NCBI GenBank assembly: GCA_033558025.1
Contig: JAUCEF010000004.1
Span: 1,798,001 to 1,862,000, forward strand
Length of the DNA stretch: 64,000 nucleotides
Origin: Phytophthora sp. 'mugwort'
Taxonomy: Eukaryota; Oomycota; Peronosporomycetes; Peronosporales; Peronosporaceae
Direction: 5' to 3'
Below, piece after piece: positions 33,089-43,429 of the stretch (positions within the stretch are counted from its first letter, which is position 1; every line of letters begins with the position of its first letter). The notes beneath the pieces were generated by a model. The model was not told the DNA's origin, searched no databases, and was given only the letters and a program-made list of their open reading frames with translations. Made by a program: the position numbers and the translations under genes.

Positions 33089-34155
33089 TTACACGCCTTC
33101 TCCTCCCTCAGAATCTTCCACGACTCTGGCGGTTTGGAAGAACCGATCGTATTCCTTGGCCGACACCCATCGCCGTCCGCCATTGTTTGTAGGCTGCACG
33201 CTTCGCTCTGTTGCCGATCTCGCTGGTCGTAACTTGTACCCTCCAATATGTATTGACCTGCTTTGTTGCGTCTTCGCCTCCGGCGCAACTCCACCAAGAC
33301 TTCGTTCGACTGCTGCCATGCTGCTGTTCCTTCCATTTCCGCTCGACTCGTTCGTGCCTCTGACCGAAGCTGCTGGATCGCCAAGTGCCGACGCTGGTCG
33401 TACAGCCTTCGCTGCCGCCGTGGCATCTGCTTGCCGTCCAGTCGCACCTTCATACTCGAGCTGCTCGGCAATATCAGCCGCCGTTTTCTTCAGCAACTCC
33501 GTAGGGTAGTGATAACTCACCAGAAATGACACGTGCGCGATGCACCGCTCCCGCTCGTCTGCCGTGTCCTCACGTTCAACCAGAAAGTTGTCGTACTCAG
33601 CGGACTCAATTACTCGCATAATACCCAGCCACGGATTTGCATACTTAGACGCTTTTGGCCTTCCTGGCCTCACCGTCCGCTTTTGCTTCGCCTTCCGATT
33701 ATAGTATCTCGCTTGTCGCTGCTGCTCCAACGTTCTTGCCCGCTCAGAGCATTCCTGACTCTTCGTCATCGCTGCCAACAACATCCGACGGTACTCTATC
33801 AGCTCGCCCGCTTCATTCACGTTCGCTGTTCGCAACAGTTCGTTCGGGTTCCGCTATCTTCGTCCCATCATTAGCTCGTTAGGGGATAGTTTGACTGTTG
33901 TATTCTGTCCCGAGTTGTAGTCGTAGATAGCGAAGTCCACCCATACATCCCAGTCTCGCTGCTCGTCCGTGCTCATGTAAGTGGCTACACAATCTTTCCA
34001 GGTGCGACGGAATCGTTCGACTAACCCAATAATTTGAGGTCTGTATGACACAGAATTAATTTGTTGAGCTTGGCAATAGCTTCACCAATTGATCGATCAC
34101 CCGGCCCGTTAGTTCTGGCGCGCTGTCCGTCAAAAGCCCTCTAAAGGGGCCCAAC
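33089..34155 (-). pseudogene. Ty3/gypsy integrase and pol C-terminus, truncated by the tandem array
   Basis: Minus-strand reading from the array edge: LLTDSAPELTGRVIDQL (integrase core with catalytic Asp), then YRPQIIGLVERFRRTWKD, WDVWVDFAIYDYNSGQN and LSPNELMMGRR at 34051-33854. The next frame, 33835-33089, has RQARYYNRKAKQKRTVRPG, NPWLGIMRVIESAEYDNFLV and ERERCIAHVSFLVSYHYP, typical of the gypsy pol C-terminus. Frameshifts occur near 34060 and 33850. Protease, reverse transcriptase and RNase H are absent because homology stops where the array begins at 34156. Confidence 0.8.
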
Positions 34156-34227
34156 GTCGAGGAAGTTGGAATTGATTCAAGTTTGGAAAGCAATGGTCGA
34201 TCGACCCGTGCGCTCCGTCACCAGCGA

Positions 34228-34482
34228 TTACCAGCCGTAGCCAATGCCGCCGAAGCCACCCCAGCGTCCCCATGGTCCCCATCCGTAGCCCCCCCATCCC
34301 GGGAAACCCTTGTGCCACCACTCCTTCTTGCCGTTCTCGGCGTCCGCGCTCTCCTTGTCGACAGGAACAGCAAAGCTGGGCGTGTCAGCCGCTGCGAGAG
34401 ATCTCAGTGCAGACGGACCGGCAGCGGTAGCGACGCCGGCACCAGCGACGAGGGCGGTGACGACGAAAGTAGTGAGCTTCAT
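34228..34482 (-). CDS. array unit 1: short secreted Gly/Trp-rich protein, 84 residues
   Basis: The start at 34482 is chosen because it begins a classical signal peptide (MKLTTFVVTALVAGAGVATA) and lies about 25 bp after an initiator-like element; the longer in-frame extension upstream is Arg-rich and reads through that element. The mature part is short: a polar region (DTPSFAVPVDKESADAENGKK) then EWWHKGFPGWGGYG and a Gly/Trp/Tyr tail ending YGW, with six Trp in the last 22 residues and no Cys. No known domain. The protein is identical in all 14 units. It is divergent from the 148-residue gene, 305 bp apart. Export is well supported; function is unknown. SALR at 24-27 only weakly recalls RxLR and is not accepted as one. 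This unit has G83 as GGC and G64 as GGG. Confidence 0.85.
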   Translation of the reverse strand: MKLTTFVVTALVAGAGVATAAGPSALRSLAAADTPSFAVPVDKESADAENGKKEWWHKGFPGWGGYGWGPWGRWGGFGGIGYGW

Positions 34483-34502
34483 GTTCGTTGCGGAAACTGT
34501 GC

Positions 34503-34509
34503 GAAGTGA
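34503..34509 (-). promoter_or_regulatory. initiator-like element of the short gene
   Basis: Minus strand reads CCTCACTTCGCACAGTTTCC; the core TCACTTC fits the oomycete initiator YCAYTYY and is followed by a CA-GTTT flank as in known promoters. It predicts a leader of about 25 nt. Confidence 0.55.
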
Positions 34510-34580
34510 GGCAAGTTGGTTTGTGTGAACTGGTGACACAATGGTTCGTTCAAAGCTGGTTTTGATGGAACCTCTTCTTC

Positions 34581-34615
34581 GTCTTCTCCAAGACGGCGTC
34601 AATCTTGAGGATTGA
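34581..34615. promoter_or_regulatory. two adjacent palindromes in the bidirectional promoter
   Basis: GTCTT-CTCC-AAGAC at 34581-34594 and TCAATC-TTGAG-GATTGA at 34599-34615. The first type also occurs as GTCTT-N4-AAGAC in the spacer remnants at 17501-17514 and 31823-31836, so it may be a shared control site of the gene family. Confidence 0.45.
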
Positions 34616-34737
34616 TTGAGTGCGCCAACTCGAACATTTATGTAGTGCAAGAAAAGTCCTCGATTTCGCGGGTATTTGTTCGCTTGGATGAAGGATTTAA
34701 CTTCCCTTGGAGGTGGAATCTTAGAACAGCCACAACT

Positions 34738-34744
34738 CCATTTG
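34738..34744 (+). promoter_or_regulatory. initiator-like element of the 148-residue gene
   Basis: CCATTTG, one base from the oomycete initiator core, about 45 bp before ATG. In units 9 and 11 it is changed to CAATTTG. Confidence 0.4.
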
Positions 34745-34787
34745 TTGCCAACATAACAAGTCGAGAATCAACACCACCATCACAGCC

Positions 34788-35234
34788 ATGAAGTTCAGCG
34801 TCTTCCTCGTCGCCATGATGGCCATTCTCGGTACTGTCGCCGCTGCTGACCAACCTGTCGTCAAGACTCCGACCGAAGCTCTCGAAAAGGTTCAAGCGTC
34901 TGCGTTACCCGATGGTGTCACGCTGATTGGAACTGCAGAGAAGATCGACCCTCCTGCTGGAGCTGCTACGACCATCGCGAAGGAAGCCCACAAGGACGAC
35001 GACAAGGAGCAGCTCGGTTTGGGCCTTGGCGGATGGGGACTCGGCGGTTGGGGACTCGGCGGTTGGGGTGGATGGGGCGGTTGGGGTGGCTTTGGCCCCT
35101 ACCGCTTCGGCTTCTTGCACGGCGGCTACCCTGGCTGGGCGTATCCGTTGGGTTACTGGAACCTGTTCGGCGCTGGTCTGTACGGCGGTGGGTGTGGTCT
35201 GGGCATTCCTTTCGGTGGTCTATACTATTGCTAG
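34788..35234 (+). CDS. array unit 1: secreted Gly/Trp-rich protein, 148 residues
   Basis: Signal peptide 1-20 (MKFSVFLVAMMAILGTVAAA), conserved segment 21-67 shared with the long paralogs (PTEALEKVQASALPDG; TLIGTAEKIDPPAG), a short charged joint HKDDDKEQ (68-75), a Gly/Trp block 76-103 with Trp at 83, 88, 93, 96 and 99, then PYRFGFLHGGYPGWAYPLGY and a Gly-rich tail with Cys 136 and a C-terminal Cys 148. No transmembrane segment or anchor signal follows the signal peptide, so secretion is expected; the two Cys could pair. No database domain is recognised. Divergent partner of the 84-residue gene. Codons at 39/42 are GCG/GAT. Confidence 0.87.
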   Translation: MKFSVFLVAMMAILGTVAAADQPVVKTPTEALEKVQASALPDGVTLIGTAEKIDPPAGAATTIAKEAHKDDDKEQLGLGLGGWGLGGWGLGGWGGWGGWGGFGPYRFGFLHGGYPGWAYPLGYWNLFGAGLYGGGCGLGIPFGGLYYC

Positions 35235-36277
35235 ATGGATTCAAGTAACCTCGGATTACCTCAAATGGCTAGCAGCTTACATTGTCGCCGAGGGTAGATC
35301 GACGTCGTAGGGTTAGCTTGCTATACATGCTTCCTTTCGTTATGAAGTTCTGAATTTGGTTTTCGATGGTCAATGACTAGCTAAAACAAGAAACTTATCG
35401 GGAATGATGCTACTAGCTCATGAGGCCAACGAAATTTTGTTGATCCTCTTTCCGTGGAACTTAATTGACAATTACAGCCGACGTTTGTGATGTATCATGT
35501 TCCTTGCTTTATTCAAAACAAACAACTGTTTTGTTTTTCGTTCTGATGATAGTATGTAGACCGCATGATCAAGACACTATTGAGCATATTAAACTCCCGA
35601 ATTATCGGCGGCAAGTACTACGTCCTTGACCCGTAGACTATTTGCGTCCTATACTGTACCTTAGACGTTTTGGGCGAAAAATTGTCTCAAATCAGTTTTC
35701 ATTTGGGTTACTAAAGTCACACCACGCGACTTTCACGAGCGCTGTGCTTGCGAGCTCGTGTGTAGAGGTCTACTAAACTGCATAAGAGCTTTACTCTATA
35801 ATGCCTCATCAGAACAACAAAAGCGTTTCGTCAGCAGAGTAAACCTGCCGAAATGCTGTTCCATCCATAAACGTTACTTTTAATTGCGGCACCAGGTAGC
35901 GGTATTTTCTAGATGGTTGTTTTGCCTGTTCACCTCGGGAAGAACGAGTTCTAGTTCCTCATCTTGCTCTACTACTACTACTACTAGGTCGACCTCACCC
36001 CCATTACAGCGACTCCCGCACCTCAACTAACACGTGTACAAACATTGTGGTGATGCTTCAAAAAGGTCAAACATCCTAAAAATGGCCCGAAATCCCTATT
36101 GGACCAGAATTACAAAAATGTGCGCATAAGCAGACACAACTTAACCTGCATTCGAAATACTGGTGCATGTTCAGCCCTAACTAGTGATATCACACGATAA
36201 CGGAAGTCGAGGAAGTTGGAATTGATTCAAGTTTGGAAAGCAATGGTCGATCGACCCGTGCGCTCCGTCACCAGCGA
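35235..36277. other. noncoding spacer between unit 1 and unit 2 (prototype of all array spacers)
   Basis: About 1,043 bp, containing the 3' flanks of the 148-residue gene and the next unit's short gene. No gene or known RNA is seen. It has an inverted pair AACAAACAACTG/CTGTTTTGTTTTTC-like near 35517 and a TAC run near 35970-35988 that varies by one trinucleotide between units. The same spacer recurs after each unit up to 60856 and, truncated, at 61864-62620. Confidence 0.75.
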
Positions 36278-36532
36278 TTACCATCCGTAGCCAATGCCGC
36301 CGAAGCCACCCCAGCGTCCCCATGGTCCCCATCCGTAGCCTCCCCATCCCGGGAAACCCTTGTGCCACCACTCCTTCTTGCCGTTCTCGGCGTCCGCGCT
36401 CTCCTTGTCGACAGGAACAGCAAAGCTGGGCGTGTCAGCCGCTGCGAGAGATCTCAGTGCAGACGGACCGGCAGCGGTAGCGACGCCGGCACCAGCGACG
36501 AGGGCGGTGACGACGAAAGTAGTGAGCTTCAT
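36278..36532 (-). CDS. array unit 2: short secreted Gly/Trp-rich protein
   Basis: Protein identical to unit 1. Silent variants: G83 GGA, G64 GGA. Confidence 0.85.
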   Translation of the reverse strand: MKLTTFVVTALVAGAGVATAAGPSALRSLAAADTPSFAVPVDKESADAENGKKEWWHKGFPGWGGYGWGPWGRWGGFGGIGYGW

Positions 36533-36837
36533 GTTCGTTGCGGAAACTGTGCGAAGTGAGGCAAGTTGGTTTGTGTGAACTGGTGACACAATGGTTCGTT
36601 CAGAGCTGGTTTTGATGGAACCTCTTCTTCGTCTTCTCCAAGACGGCGTCAATCTTGAGGATTGATTGAGTGCGCCAACTCGAACATTTATGTAGTGCAA
36701 GAAAAGTCCTCGATTTCGCGGGTATTTGTTCGCTTGGATGAAGGATTTAACTTCCCTTGGAGGTGGAATCTTAGAACAGCCACAACTCCATTTGTTGCCA
36801 ACATAACAAGTCGAGAATCAACACCACCATCACAGCC

Positions 36838-37284
36838 ATGAAGTTCAGCGTCTTCCTCGTCGCCATGATGGCCATTCTCGGTACTGTCGCCGCTGCTGAC
36901 CAACCTGTCGTCAAGACTCCGACCGAAGCTCTCGAAAAGGTTCAAGCGTCTGCCTTACCCGACGGTGTCACGCTGATTGGAACTGCAGAGAAGATCGACC
37001 CTCCTGCTGGAGCTGCTACGACCATCGCGAAGGAAGCCCACAAGGACGACGACAAGGAGCAGCTCGGTTTGGGCCTTGGCGGATGGGGACTCGGCGGTTG
37101 GGGACTCGGCGGTTGGGGTGGATGGGGCGGTTGGAGTGGCTTTGGCCCCTACCGCTTCGGCTTCTTGCACGGCGGCTACCCTGGCTGGGCGTATCCGTTG
37201 GGTTACTGGAACCTGTTCGGCGCTGGTCTGTACGGCGGTGGGTGTGGTCTGGGCATTCCTTTCGGTGGTCTATACTATTGCTAG
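36838..37284 (+). CDS. array unit 2: secreted Gly/Trp-rich protein, G100S variant
   Basis: 148 residues; one substitution, Gly100 to Ser in the last Trp repeat (GGWSGFG). The same change and a set of linked 3' flank variants occur only in unit 7, five units away. Codons 39/42 GCC/GAC. Confidence 0.87.
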   Translation: MKFSVFLVAMMAILGTVAAADQPVVKTPTEALEKVQASALPDGVTLIGTAEKIDPPAGAATTIAKEAHKDDDKEQLGLGLGGWGLGGWGLGGWGGWGGWSGFGPYRFGFLHGGYPGWAYPLGYWNLFGAGLYGGGCGLGIPFGGLYYC

Positions 37285-38328
37285 ATGGATTCAAGTAACC
37301 TCGGATTACCTCAAATGGCTAGCAGCTTACATTGTCGCCGAGGGTAGATCGACGTCGTAGGGTTAGCTTGCTATACATGCTTTCTTTCGTTATAAAGTTC
37401 TGAATTTGGTTTTCGGTGGTCAATGACTAGCTAAAACAAGAAACTTATCGGGAATGATGCTACTAGCTCATGAGGCCAACGAAGTTTTGTTGATCCTCTT
37501 TCCGTGGAACTTAATTGACAATTACAGCCGACGTTTGTGATGTATCATGTTCCTTGCTTTATTCAAAACAAACAACTGTTTTTGTTTCTCGTTCTGATGA
37601 TAGTGTGTAGACCGCATGATCAAGACACTATTGAGCATATTAAACTCCCGAATTATCGGCGGCAAGTACTACGTCCTTGACCCGTAGACTATTTGCGTCC
37701 TATACTGTACCTTAGACGTTTTGGGCGAAAAATTGTCTCAAATCAGTTTTCATTTGGGTTACTAAAGTCTCACCACGCGACTTTCACGAGCGCTGTGCTT
37801 GCGAGCTCGTGTGTAGAGGTCTACTAAACTGCATAAGAGCTTTACTCTATAATGCCTCATCAGAACAACAAAAGCGTTTCGTCAGCAGAGTAAACCTGCC
37901 GAAATGCTGTTCCATCCATAAACGTTACTTTTAATTGCGGCACCAGGTAGCGGTATTTTCTAGATGGTTGTTTTACCTGTTCACCTCGGGAAGAACGAGT
38001 TCTAGTTCCTCATCTTGCTCTACTACTACTACTACTAGGTCGACCTCACCCCCATTACAGCGACTCCCGCACCTCAACTAACACGTGTACAAACATTGTG
38101 GTGATGCTTCAAAAAGGTCAAACATCCTAAAAATGGCCCGAAATCCCTATTAGACCAGAATTACAAAAATGTGCGCATAAGCAGACACAACTTAACCTGC
38201 ATTCGAAATACTGGTGCATGTTCAGCCCTAACTAGTGATATCACACGATAACGGAAGTCGAGGAAGTTGGAATTGATTCAAGTTTGGAAAGCAATGGTCG
38301 ATCGACCCGTGCGCTCCGTCACCAGCGA

Positions 38329-38583
38329 TTACCATCCGTAGCCAATGCCGCCGAAGCCACCCCAGCGTCCCCATGGTCCCCATCCGTAGCCCCCCCATCC
38401 CGGGAAACCCTTGTGCCACCACTCCTTCTTGCCGTTCTCGGCGTCCGCGCTCTCCTTGTCGACAGGAACAGCAAAGCTGGGCGTGTCAGCCGCTGCGAGA
38501 GATCTCAGTGCAGACGGACCGGCAGCGGTAGCGACGCCGGCACCAGCGACGAGGGCGGTGACGACGAAAGTAGTGAGCTTCAT
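38329..38583 (-). CDS. array unit 3: short secreted Gly/Trp-rich protein
   Basis: Protein identical to unit 1. G83 GGA, G64 GGG; the leader carries the TTCAAAGC variant shared with units 1 and 14. Confidence 0.85.
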   Translation of the reverse strand: MKLTTFVVTALVAGAGVATAAGPSALRSLAAADTPSFAVPVDKESADAENGKKEWWHKGFPGWGGYGWGPWGRWGGFGGIGYGW

Positions 38584-38888
38584 GTTCGTTGCGGAAACTG
38601 TGCGAAGTGAGGCAAGTTGGTTTGTGTGAACTGGTGACACAATGGTTCGTTCAAAGCTGGTTTTGATGGAACCTCTTCTTCGTCTTCTCCAAGACGGCGT
38701 CAATCTTGAGGATTGATTGAGTGCGCCAACTCGAACATTTATGTAGTGCAAGAAAAGTCCTCGATTTCGCGGGTATTTGTTCGCTTGGATGAAGGATTTA
38801 ACTTCCCTTGGAGGTGGAATCTTAGAACAGCCACAACTCCATTTGTTGCCAACATAACAAGTCGAGAATCAACACCACCATCACAGCC

Positions 38889-39335
38889 ATGAAGTTCAGC
38901 GTCTTCCTCGTCGCCATGATGGCCATTCTCGGTACTGTCGCCGCTGCTGACCAACCTGTCGTCAAGACTCCGACCGAAGCTCTCGAAAAGGTTCAAGCGT
39001 CTGCCTTACCCGACGGTGTCACGCTGATTGGAACTGCAGAGAAGATCGACCCTCCTGCTGGAGCTGCTACGACCATCGCGAAGGAAGCCCACAAGGACGA
39101 CGACAAGGAGCAGCTCGGTTTGGGCCTTGGCGGATGGGGACTCGGCGGTTGGGGACTCGGCGGTTGGGGTGGATGGGGCGGTTGGGGTGGCTTTGGCCCC
39201 TACCGCTTCGGCTTCTTGCACGGCGGCTACCCTGGCTGGGCGTATCCGTTGGGTTACTGGAACCTGTTCGGCGCTGGTCTGTACGGCGGTGGGTGTGGTC
39301 TGGGCATTCCTTTCGGTGGTCTATACTATTGCTAG
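38889..39335 (+). CDS. array unit 3: secreted Gly/Trp-rich protein, 148 residues
   Basis: Protein identical to unit 1. Codons 39/42 GCC/GAC. Confidence 0.87.
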   Translation: MKFSVFLVAMMAILGTVAAADQPVVKTPTEALEKVQASALPDGVTLIGTAEKIDPPAGAATTIAKEAHKDDDKEQLGLGLGGWGLGGWGLGGWGGWGGWGGFGPYRFGFLHGGYPGWAYPLGYWNLFGAGLYGGGCGLGIPFGGLYYC

Positions 39336-40375
39336 ATGGATTCAAGTAACCTCGGATTACCTCAAATGGCTAGCAGCTTACATTGTCGCCGAGGGTAGAT
39401 CGACGTCGTAGGGTTAGCTTGCTATACATGCTTCCTTTCGTTATGAAGTTCTGAATTTGGTTTTCGATGGTCAATGACTAGCTAAAACAAGAAACTTATC
39501 GGGAATGATGCTACTAGCTCATGAGGCCAACGAAATTTTGTTGATCCTCTTTCCGTGGAACTTAATTGACAATTACAGCCGACGTTTGTGATGTATCATG
39601 TTCCTTGCTTTATTCAAAACAAACAACTGTTTTGTTTTTCGTTCTGATGATAGTATGTAGACCGCATGATCAAGACACTATTGAGCATATTAAACTCCCG
39701 AATTATCGGCGGCAAGTACTACGTCCTTGACCCGTAGACTATTTGCGTCCTATACTGTACCTTAGACGTTTTGGGCGAAAAATTGTCTCAAATCAGTTTT
39801 CATTTGGGTTACTAAAGTCACACCACGCGACTTTCACGAGCGCTGTGCTTGCGAGCTCGTGTGTAGAGGTCTACTAAACTGCATAAGAGCTTTACTCTAT
39901 AATGCCTCATCAGAACAACAAAAGCGTTTCGTCAGCAGAGTAAACCTGCCGAAATGCTGTTCCATCCATAAACGTTACTTTTAATTGCGGCACCAGGTAG
40001 CGGTATTTTCTAGATGGTTGTTTTGCCTGTTCACCTCGGGAAGAACGAGTTCTAGTTCCTCATCTTGCTCTACTACTACTACTAGGTCGACCTCACCCCC
40101 ATTACAGCGACTCCCGCACCTCAACTAACACGTGTACAAACATTGTGGTGATGCTTCAAAAAGGTCAAACATCCTAAAAATGGCCCGAAATCCCTATTAG
40201 ACCAGAATTACAAAAATGTGCGCATAAGCAGACACAACTTAACCTGCATTCGAAATACTGGTGCATGTTCAGCCCTAACTAGTGATATCACACGATAACG
40301 GAAGTCGAGGAAGTTGGAATTGATTCAAGTTTGGAAAGCAATGGTCGATCGACCCGTGCGCTCCGTCACCAGCGA

Positions 40376-40630
40376 TTACCATCCGTAGCCAATGCCGCCG
40401 AAGCCACCCCAGCGTCCCCATGGTCCCCATCCGTAGCCTCCCCATCCCGGGAAACCCTTGTGCCACCACTCCTTCTTGCCGTTCTCGGCGTCCGCGCTCT
40501 CCTTGTCGACAGGAACAGCAAAGCTGGGCGTGTCAGCCGCTGCGAGAGATCTCAGTGCAGACGGACCGGCAGCGGTAGCGACGCCGGCACCAGCGACGAG
40601 GGCGGTGACGACGAAAGTAGTGAGCTTCAT
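40376..40630 (-). CDS. array unit 4: short secreted Gly/Trp-rich protein
   Basis: Protein identical to unit 1. G83 GGA, G64 GGA. The spacer to its left has one TAC fewer than the spacers after units 1 and 2. Confidence 0.85.
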   Translation of the reverse strand: MKLTTFVVTALVAGAGVATAAGPSALRSLAAADTPSFAVPVDKESADAENGKKEWWHKGFPGWGGYGWGPWGRWGGFGGIGYGW

Positions 40631-40935
40631 GTTCGTTGCGGAAACTGTGCGAAGTGAGGCAAGTTGGTTTGTGTGAACTGGTGACACAATGGTTCGTTCA
40701 GAGCTGGTTTTGATGGAACCTCTTCTTCGTCTTCTCCAAGACGGCGTCAATCTTGAGGATTGATTGAGTGCGCCAACTCGAACATTTATGTAGTGCAAGA
40801 AAAGTCCTCGATTTCGCGGGTATTTGTTCGCTTGGATGAAGGATTTAACTTCCCTTGGAGGTGGAATCTTAGAACAGCCACAACTCCATTTGTTGCCAAC
40901 ATAACAAGTCGAGAATCAACACCACCATCACAGCC

Positions 40936-41382
40936 ATGAAGTTCAGCGTCTTCCTCGTCGCCATGATGGCCATTCTCGGTACTGTCGCCGCTGCTGACCA
41001 ACCTGTCGTCAAGACTCCGACCGAAGCTCTCGAAAAGGTTCAAGCGTCTGCCTTACCCGACGGTGTCACGCTGATTGGAACTGCAGAGAAGATCGACCCT
41101 CCTGCTGGAGCTGCTACGACCATCGCGAAGGAAGCCCACAAGGACGACGACAAGGAGCAGCTCGGTTTGGGCCTTGGCGGATGGGGACTCGGCGGTTGGG
41201 GACTCGGCGGTTGGGGTGGATGGGGCGGTTGGGGTGGCTTTGGCCCCTACCGCTTCGGCTTCTTGCACGGCGGCTACCCTGGCTGGGCGTATCCGTTGGG
41301 TTACTGGAACCTGTTCGGCGCTGGTCTGTACGGCGGTGGGTGTGGTCTGGGCATTCCTTTCGGTGGTCTATACTATTGCTAG
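40936..41382 (+). CDS. array unit 4: secreted Gly/Trp-rich protein, 148 residues
   Basis: Protein identical to unit 1. Codons GCC/GAC; the 3' flank has GGATTGCC instead of GGATTACC, shared with units 6, 9, 11 and 13. Confidence 0.87.
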   Translation: MKFSVFLVAMMAILGTVAAADQPVVKTPTEALEKVQASALPDGVTLIGTAEKIDPPAGAATTIAKEAHKDDDKEQLGLGLGGWGLGGWGLGGWGGWGGWGGFGPYRFGFLHGGYPGWAYPLGYWNLFGAGLYGGGCGLGIPFGGLYYC

Positions 41383-42422
41383 ATGGATTCAAGTAACCTC
41401 GGATTGCCTCAAATGGCTAGCAGCTTACATTGTCGCCGAGGGTAGATCGACGTCGTAGGGTTAGCTTGCTATACATGCTTCCTTTCGTTATGAAGTTCTG
41501 GATTTGGTTTTCGATGGTCAATGACTAGCTAAAACAAGAAACTTATCGGGAATGATGCTACTAGCTCATGAGGCCAACGAAATTTTGTTGATCCTCTTTC
41601 CGTGGAACTTAATTGACAATTACAGCCGACGTTTGTGATGTATCATGTTCCTTGCTTTATTCAAAACAAACAACTGTTTTGTTTTTCGTTCTGATGATAG
41701 TATGTAGACCGCATGATCAAGACACTATTGAGCATATTAAACTCCCGAATTATCGGCGGCAAGTACTACGTCCTTGACCCGTAGACTATTTGCGTCCTAT
41801 ACTGTACCTTAGACGTTTTGGGCGAAAAATTGTCTCAAATCAGTTTTCATTTGGGTTATTAAAGTCACACCACGCGACTTTCACGAGCGCTGTGCTTGCG
41901 AGCTCGTGTGTAGAGGTCTACTAAACTGCATAAGAGCTTTACTCTATAATGCCTCATCAGAACAACAAAAGCGTTTCGTCAGCAGAGTAAACCTGCCGAA
42001 ATGCTGTTCCATCCATAAACGTTACTTTTAATTGCGGCACCAGGTAGCGGTATTTTCTAGATGGTTGTTTTGCCTGTTCACCTCGGGAAGAACGAGTTCT
42101 AGTTCCTCATCTTGCTCTACTACTACTACTAGGTCGACCTCACCCCCATTACAGCGACTCCCGCACCTCAACTAACACGTGTACAAACATTGTGGTGATG
42201 CTTCAAAAAGGTCAAACATCCTAAAAATGGCCCGAAATCCCTATTAGACCAGAATTACAAAAATGTGCGCATAAGCAGACACAACTTAACCTGCATTCGA
42301 AATACTGGTGCATGTTCAGCCCTAACTAGTGATATCACACGATAACGGAAGTCGAGGAAGTTGGAATTGATTCAAGTTTGGAAAGCAATGGTCGATCGAC
42401 CCGTGCGCTCCGTCACCAGCGA

Positions 42423-42677
42423 TTACCAGCCGTAGCCAATGCCGCCGAAGCCACCCCAGCGTCCCCATGGTCCCCATCCGTAGCCCCCCCATCCCGGGAA
42501 ACCCTTGTGCCACCACTCCTTCTTGCCGTTCTCGGCGTCCGCGCTCTCCTTGTCGACAGGAACAGCAAAGCTGGGCGTGTCAGCCGCTGCGAGAGATCTC
42601 AGTGCAGACGGACCGGCAGCGGTAGCGACGCCGGCACCAGCGACGAGGGCGGTGACGACGAAAGTAGTGAGCTTCAT
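42423..42677 (-). CDS. array unit 5: short secreted Gly/Trp-rich protein
   Basis: Protein identical to unit 1. G83 GGC, G64 GGG. Confidence 0.85.
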   Translation of the reverse strand: MKLTTFVVTALVAGAGVATAAGPSALRSLAAADTPSFAVPVDKESADAENGKKEWWHKGFPGWGGYGWGPWGRWGGFGGIGYGW

Positions 42678-42982
42678 GTTCGTTGCGGAAACTGTGCGAA
42701 GTGAGGCAAGTTGGTTTGTGTGAACTGGTGACACAATGGTTCGTTCAGAGCTGGTTTTGATGGAACCTCTTCTTCGTCTTCTCCAAGACGGCGTCAATCT
42801 TGAGGATTGATTGAGTGCGCCAACTCGAACATTTATGTAGTGCAAGAAAAGTCCTCGATTTCGCGGGTATTTGTTCGCTTGGATGAAGGATTTAACTTCC
42901 CTTGGAGGTGGAATCTTAGAACAGCCACAACTCCATTTGTTGCCAACATAACAAGTCGAGAATCAACACCACCATCACAGCC

Positions 42983-43429
42983 ATGAAGTTCAGCGTCTTC
43001 CTCGTCGCCATGATGGCCATTCTCGGTACTGTCGCCGCTGCTGACCAACCTGTCGTCAAGACTCCGACCGAAGCTCTCGAAAAGGTTCAAGCGTCTGCGT
43101 TACCCGATGGTGTCACGCTGATTGGAACTGCAGAGAAGATCGACCCTCCTGCTGGAGCTGCTACGACCATCGCGAAGGAAGCCCACAAGGACGACGACAA
43201 GGAGCAGCTCGGTTTGGGCCTTGGCGGATGGGGACTCGGCGGTTGGGGACTCGGCGGTTGGGGTGGATGGGGCGGTTGGGGTGGCTTTGGCCCCTACCGC
43301 TTCGGCTTCTTGCACGGCGGCTACCCTGGCTGGGCGTATCCGTTGGGTTACTGGAACCTGTTCGGCGCTGGTCTGTACGGCGGTGGGTGTGGTCTGGGCA
43401 TTCCTTTCGGTGGTCTATACTATTGCTAG
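42983..43429 (+). CDS. array unit 5: secreted Gly/Trp-rich protein, 148 residues
   Basis: Protein identical to unit 1, with the same GCG/GAT codon pair at 39/42. Confidence 0.87.
   Translation: MKFSVFLVAMMAILGTVAAADQPVVKTPTEALEKVQASALPDGVTLIGTAEKIDPPAGAATTIAKEAHKDDDKEQLGLGLGGWGLGGWGLGGWGGWGGWGGFGPYRFGFLHGGYPGWAYPLGYWNLFGAGLYGGGCGLGIPFGGLYYC

Larger units (their letters stand above)
34483..34787. promoter_or_regulatory. bidirectional promoter of array unit 1 (repeated in every unit)
   Basis: 305 bp (306 bp in unit 12) between divergent start codons. It contains an initiator-like element for each gene and two adjacent palindromes near its centre. No TATA box is seen. Conserved in all 14 units at the same relative position (add the unit offsets of about 2,048 bp). 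Confidence 0.75.

Noticed and set aside
34400..34411. RxLR-like SALR-SLAAAD after the signal peptide of the short protein
   Set aside because: The first Arg of RxLR is missing and there is no dEER motif; the mature part is Gly/Trp-rich, unlike RxLR effectors.
34228..34650. In-frame N-terminal extension of the short array gene to 140 residues (170 in units 9 and 11)
   Set aside because: The extension is Arg-rich, reads through the initiator-like element, would bury the signal peptide, and is broken by a one-base insertion in unit 12 while the 84-residue frame stays intact.
34927..35310. 127-residue and other alternative-frame ORFs repeated in every unit
   Set aside because: They lie wholly in other frames of the 148-residue and 84-residue genes and their promoters; their conservation follows from the unit's conservation.
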